Of a DNA stretch of 23,118 bases, positions 20,427 through 23,118 are shown one piece after another. The translations under genes were made by a program, and so were the position numbers. The number at the start of each line of letters is the position of its first letter. The stretch's first letter is position 1. This DNA is from Limnoraphis robusta CS-951 (GTDB lineage: Bacteria > Cyanobacteriota > Cyanobacteriia > Cyanobacteriales > Microcoleaceae). The notes under the pieces were generated by a model that worked only from the letters and a program-made list of their open reading frames with translations, was not told the DNA's origin and searched no databases. The stretch spans positions 1-23,118 of the forward strand of contig NZ_LATL02000075.1 in NCBI RefSeq assembly GCF_000972705.2. Reading direction: 5' to 3'.

Positions 20427-22225
20427 ATCAGTTCTAAAACACCACTGGATAATTCTTGTTTGAGATAGGGACTCTCTAACACCGCCCAATTTCCTAAGAC
20501 CCTTTCTTGATCATTAACAGTTCCCCGTCCAATACCGCCATTGGGTTCATAAATCAATTCTAAGCGATCGCCTGTGACCGATTTATAGGATAATTGACCT
20601 AGATTCGTCCATAGGCGATCATTAATTTGTGTTTGGTCTAAACGACGAGTTAAAGCTTCCAAATTGGGCGCATCCTTGAGAGAAACAACTTCAGTGATCC
20701 AAGCAGTATTCACCCCATTCGCAGCTAATACTTGGGTGTCAGCATATTTTTCTGAAACTTGCGGTTTCCAGTCTATTGTCTCTCCCCAAACCCGAACACA
20801 TAACCAAACATTTTCAACTTGCCAAATATACCAATTATTATGTTGTTGGGGTTCACCATAACGAGTCGGAAGCACGAAATGAGAACGAGTTGGAACTCCG
20901 GCAGAAATATCCCGTTCATTCAATCTTAATTGATAGACAACGGTTCCTTTTTCCTGCAAAAATTGATCACCCGGAGAATTCCCCGCAGCTATCGGACTGT
21001 GATAGGTTCCGCCCAAACGCACCACCGCATTCTTAACGCCTTTCGGGTCACGAATCACCAGTTTATAAGTCGTGTATTGAGCGTTAATGGTTCCTGTTAC
21101 TTGATAAGAACGTTGGGGAATTAACAGCGTCGCTAAACTGTAGTCTTCAGTGATATAAAACGTTTCCCAAAATTGATTACTTTGATGATAACTATAATAA
21201 TTAGGATGACTCGCTTTTAATAAAAACGGCAACCGCACTTCTTTCTTCGCTAAAGCCGTCATTTCCGCCGGAGGACGGTAGGAACTCAACGCCGCCGGAA
21301 CCCCAACCCAGGCGTAATTTTGGGGGATACGGGGGGCTATTTGCGGGTCAGAACCCCACCACACCCAAGCCACCGTACTCAACTCGCTACCATCCCAAGT
21401 TCCGCGATCAAACCCTCGACTTTCGGCGCCGCCTGCGGTTCCCCAACTCAGACGAACCGCCATATTTGCGGCAAACCAGTCGAGAGAGGCTTTAGCCAGT
21501 TGTCGGAGTTCGGGAGTTTTGGCAAAATCATAGATATTCAGCAAACCTGCGATCGCATAACCGTAGTAAGTTGAAGAATGAAACTCACCCTGACCAATTG
21601 TCAGAAATTTATTCAGTTCAGCCCGCAGCCACGCTTCATTAGTTGCAGCAACACCGGGCGCCCCATTCGGCCAACCGCTTCCATCCATTAAAGCCAGTCC
21701 CGAACCCCGTTGCATGAACATATGATTTTCGGTGCCTTGTTCCATCCATTCGATCACTTCGGGACTGTCTAACATTTGACGATAGGTGGTTTCTACCTCT
21801 GGGGGAAGTTGATCGCGAAACAGGAAAAACAGGCGAATATCGTGAATAGCCCGAAAATGGTACAAGTCAGGGCGATCTTTGTCCAAACTGCGTAAAAACG
21901 GCCAAAGCGTGTCGGGGTTGTATTGTTCGGGTAAACTCAGACGGGCGAGAATAACAGGAAGCAAGTATTTGTGAGGATCACCGAGTTTAACTCGTCGCCA
22001 CCACGCATCAAGCTTATTTAGGTCTTCTGAAGCCACTCTCTGACGAATGGCGAGGCTACGCTGTTGAAAGGCTTGTTCGGCATCGTTATCCCAGAGGCGA
22101 GGGGAAATAGAGGCGTTTTCAGTCAATTGAGTTTTGGGGGTGGTCTCAGTAGTCTGACTCGAACAACTCAGTGTACCACTAAGTATGAAGACAAACAGAC
22201 TGATAGCGAAGGGTTTTAGCTTCAT
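20366..22225 (-). CDS. Secreted lipoprotein, possible polysaccharide lyase-like fold
   Basis: From ATG 22225 the product is 619 residues and begins MKLKPFAISLFVFILSG, a signal peptide with a lipobox ending TLSC (Cys21), so it should be lipid-anchored outside the inner membrane. GGAG 8 bases upstream supports this start over the longer frame from 22300, which would bury the signal peptide. The N-terminal half is helical and Trp/Tyr-rich, with TENHMF (Asn167, His168) and HSSTYYGY (216-223). The C-terminal half looks beta-rich. An Asn-His plus Tyr pattern in a helical toroid followed by beta sandwiches recalls chondroitin AC/alginate/heparinase-type lyases, but this is an impression, not a family match. 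A Thr/Ser/Gln-rich linker follows the lipid Cys. Confidence 0.8.
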   Translation of the reverse strand: MKLKPFAISLFVFILSGTLSCSSQTTETTPKTQLTENASISPRLWDNDAEQAFQQRSLAIRQRVASEDLNKLDAWWRRVKLGDPHKYLLPVILARLSLPEQYNPDTLWPFLRSLDKDRPDLYHFRAIHDIRLFFLFRDQLPPEVETTYRQMLDSPEVIEWMEQGTENHMFMQRGSGLALMDGSGWPNGAPGVAATNEAWLRAELNKFLTIGQGEFHSSTYYGYAIAGLLNIYDFAKTPELRQLAKASLDWFAANMAVRLSWGTAGGAESRGFDRGTWDGSELSTVAWVWWGSDPQIAPRIPQNYAWVGVPAALSSYRPPAEMTALAKKEVRLPFLLKASHPNYYSYHQSNQFWETFYITEDYSLATLLIPQRSYQVTGTINAQYTTYKLVIRDPKGVKNAVVRLGGTYHSPIAAGNSPGDQFLQEKGTVVYQLRLNERDISAGVPTRSHFVLPTRYGEPQQHNNWYIWQVENVWLCVRVWGETIDWKPQVSEKYADTQVLAANGVNTAWITEVVSLKDAPNLEALTRRLDQTQINDRLWTNLGQLSYKSVTGDRLELIYEPNGGIGRGTVNDQERVLGNWAVLESPYLKQELSSGVLELIHPEGRWKLRTTLAAPQWEE

Positions 22226-22552
22226 CGGGTATTCTCCAAGCAGGTTGGTGAGGGGGTAATTTTTCGCCTCAATGTATCTATTCTGAAAAAATAGCTGCAA
22301 TTTCTACGTGTTTTCACGGAGAAGGCGTTTCACAACTCGAAAAAAAATCCGTATTTCATACATTGTGGCGGAATAGGTCTCCTTGATATCTTATTTACAG
22401 ATGCATAGAGAAACACCCCAGATTGACCCCGTTCCATCAGACGGGGTTTTATTTATGTTAGAACGTCCCCACTCAAACTTGATGCGATTAAAAATTCTGA
22501 AGATATAATAGAAAGCAATTAATCAACCAACTTTTTAGACAAATAATACGCC
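22226..22552. other. Divergent intergenic region with an orphan terminator
   Basis: This region carries the promoters of the leftward lipoprotein gene and the rightward small secreted protein. It also contains an intrinsic terminator (22426-22451) pointing rightward, although no rightward gene ends here. The ~100 bases before it have no open frame of note. Confidence 0.4.
22426..22451 (+). terminator. Orphan intrinsic terminator
   Basis: ACCCCGT (22426-22432) pairs exactly with ACGGGGT (22441-22447) around an 8-base loop, followed by TTTTATTT. The nearest upstream plus-strand gene ends 2 kb away at 20426, so it probably ends a short RNA starting within 22300-22400. Confidence 0.65.
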
Positions 22553-22837
22553 ATGTTCAAGTACCTGATTGCCGCTTTAACAGCTTTGGTGCTGGTGTTT
22601 TTGGGTTCTGGGACGTTCACACCCGCCAACGCAACAATAAACCCAACAACAAACGATCCCCAGGTCTACATTTGGGATTATGCTGCGATCGGCAGTAACC
22701 AAGTCGTCTGTAAACAGGTGGCTTTTCATACCCTTTCTCGCCCTCTACCCAAAGGTGTAGACGTTCAACCCGCTCACATTTCCTCGAAAGTGGTTGATCA
22801 AGGCTATTGTGCTAATTTAACCAAACCGAAAGCTTAA
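22553..22837 (+). CDS. Small secreted hypothetical protein
   Basis: This 94-residue protein has a clear signal peptide: the hydrophobic run FKYLIAALTALVLVFLG is followed by a likely cleavage after PANA (about residue 28). The mature part is ~66 residues with two Cys (VVCKQVAF and GYCANL) that could form one disulfide in the periplasm. The ATG has no ribosome binding site. It is preceded by an orphan terminator and closed by its own terminator, so it is a single-gene unit. I do not recognise the family. Confidence 0.7.
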   Translation: MFKYLIAALTALVLVFLGSGTFTPANATINPTTNDPQVYIWDYAAIGSNQVVCKQVAFHTLSRPLPKGVDVQPAHISSKVVDQGYCANLTKPKA

Positions 22838-22849
22838 TCTTACTCTTCC

Positions 22850-22996
22850 TTAAACAGAAGAAGAACCCGGTTTCTCAGAGATCGGGTTTTTGAGATGAAA
22901 ATCGATTTTTGGGAGCAAGTTTAAAGAATTAATTCCAAGGGTAGCGAGGGCTGAACCCGCAAATTCAATAAAACGCCGACGAGAAAGGATTGACAT
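22850..22996 (-). pseudogene. Remnant of a twin-arginine-exported protein gene
   Basis: ATG 22996 opens a 48-codon frame beginning MSILSRRRFIEFAGSALATL, a good twin-arginine leader (S-R-R-x-F, then a hydrophobic stretch with Gly/Ala). The frame then runs into sequence antisense to the neighbour's terminator and stops at 22852-22850 with no mature domain. Several cyanobacterial proteins, including caspase-family peptidases, begin with similar RRxFLxFAGSxLAALG leaders, so this is probably the 5' relic of such a gene cut off by a deletion. A functional 48-residue peptide is less likely. Confidence 0.5.
22864..22891 (+). terminator. Intrinsic terminator after the small secreted protein
   Basis: AACCCG (22864-22869) pairs with CGGGTT (22883-22888), extended by CTC/GAG-type pairing in the loop and followed by a T run to 22891. 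It lies 27 bases after the stop at 22837. Confidence 0.75.
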
Positions 22997-23118
22997 TTTG
23001 GGTAGTTAATCGTAGGTTTACTAGAGTCAGTTAATACGATCTCCGACTAATCAATAATCCCAAGCGTAGGGGCGGGTTCGACAATATCTTTACTACTACT
23101 CAAAGATTGAGATAAACC
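22997..23118. other. Edge region, probable leader of the truncated gene
   Basis: These 122 bases precede the orphan twin-arginine leader on the minus strand. They contain GTAGGGGCGGGTTCG at about 23067-23081, a G-rich string of the kind often repeated between genes in filamentous cyanobacteria; a genome-wide check is needed. No gene is seen before the window ends. Confidence 0.3.

Overview
The window looks like a filamentous, non-heterocystous cyanobacterium of the Oscillatoria/Lyngbya/Planktothrix kind. The octamer GCGATCGC (HIP1) recurs many times. The genes include an IsiA chlorophyll antenna, a long-chain flavodoxin, a very large Ser/Thr kinase-histidine kinase hybrid and a WD40-repeat STAND ATPase, and the intergenic DNA is long and AT-rich. 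The genus is an inference; no rRNA or tRNA gene is present to test it.

Layout. (1) 1-1780: the 5' end of a Pro-rich gene leaving the window on the minus strand, then an amidase preceded by a perfect 16-bp palindrome and a possible 9-codon leader ORF. (2) 1828-7293, minus: a ~1820-residue kinase/AAA/GAF/histidine-kinase signalling protein. (3) 7905-10157: an SLC12-type cation-chloride cotransporter homologue closed by a strong terminator. (4) 10370-11471, minus: two small conserved-looking proteins separated by a run of 11-bp tandem repeats and a minus-strand terminator. (5) About 12088-13692: an IscB element. It has an upstream HEARO/omegaRNA, an iscB gene with all RuvC and HNH catalytic residues, and a long right-end hairpin, with no transposase. 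It abuts the ATGATGA that starts (6) 13696-16593, a STAND NTPase with a seven-repeat WD40 domain. (7) 17135-20426: an iron-stress cluster of isiA (CP43'), isiB (flavodoxin), an isiC-like alpha/beta hydrolase and a small membrane protein with a Cys4 motif. (8) 20366-22225, minus: a lipoprotein that may have a polysaccharide-lyase-like fold. (9) 22553-22837: a small secreted protein. (10) 22850-22996, minus: an orphan twin-arginine leader, probably a gene remnant.

How the parts work together. The isi cluster is a coherent low-iron module: an alternative antenna around photosystem I, a flavin carrier replacing ferredoxin, and accessory proteins. A 41-bp block (32 of 41 identical, no gaps) lies upstream of both isiA and isiB and is probably a shared promoter/operator. 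Upstream of isiA this block is separated from the gene by a strong intrinsic terminator, so a ~300-nt leader or small RNA is predicted. A Fur-box-like sequence lies between that terminator and isiA.

The most notable item is the IscB-omegaRNA element at the start codon of the STAND gene. If the inferred ends are right, the nuclease's guide would match the uninterrupted upstream region of that gene, and the element's own right end would supply the gene's present ribosome binding site. IscB/omegaRNA is a known family; the new part is the specific arrangement.
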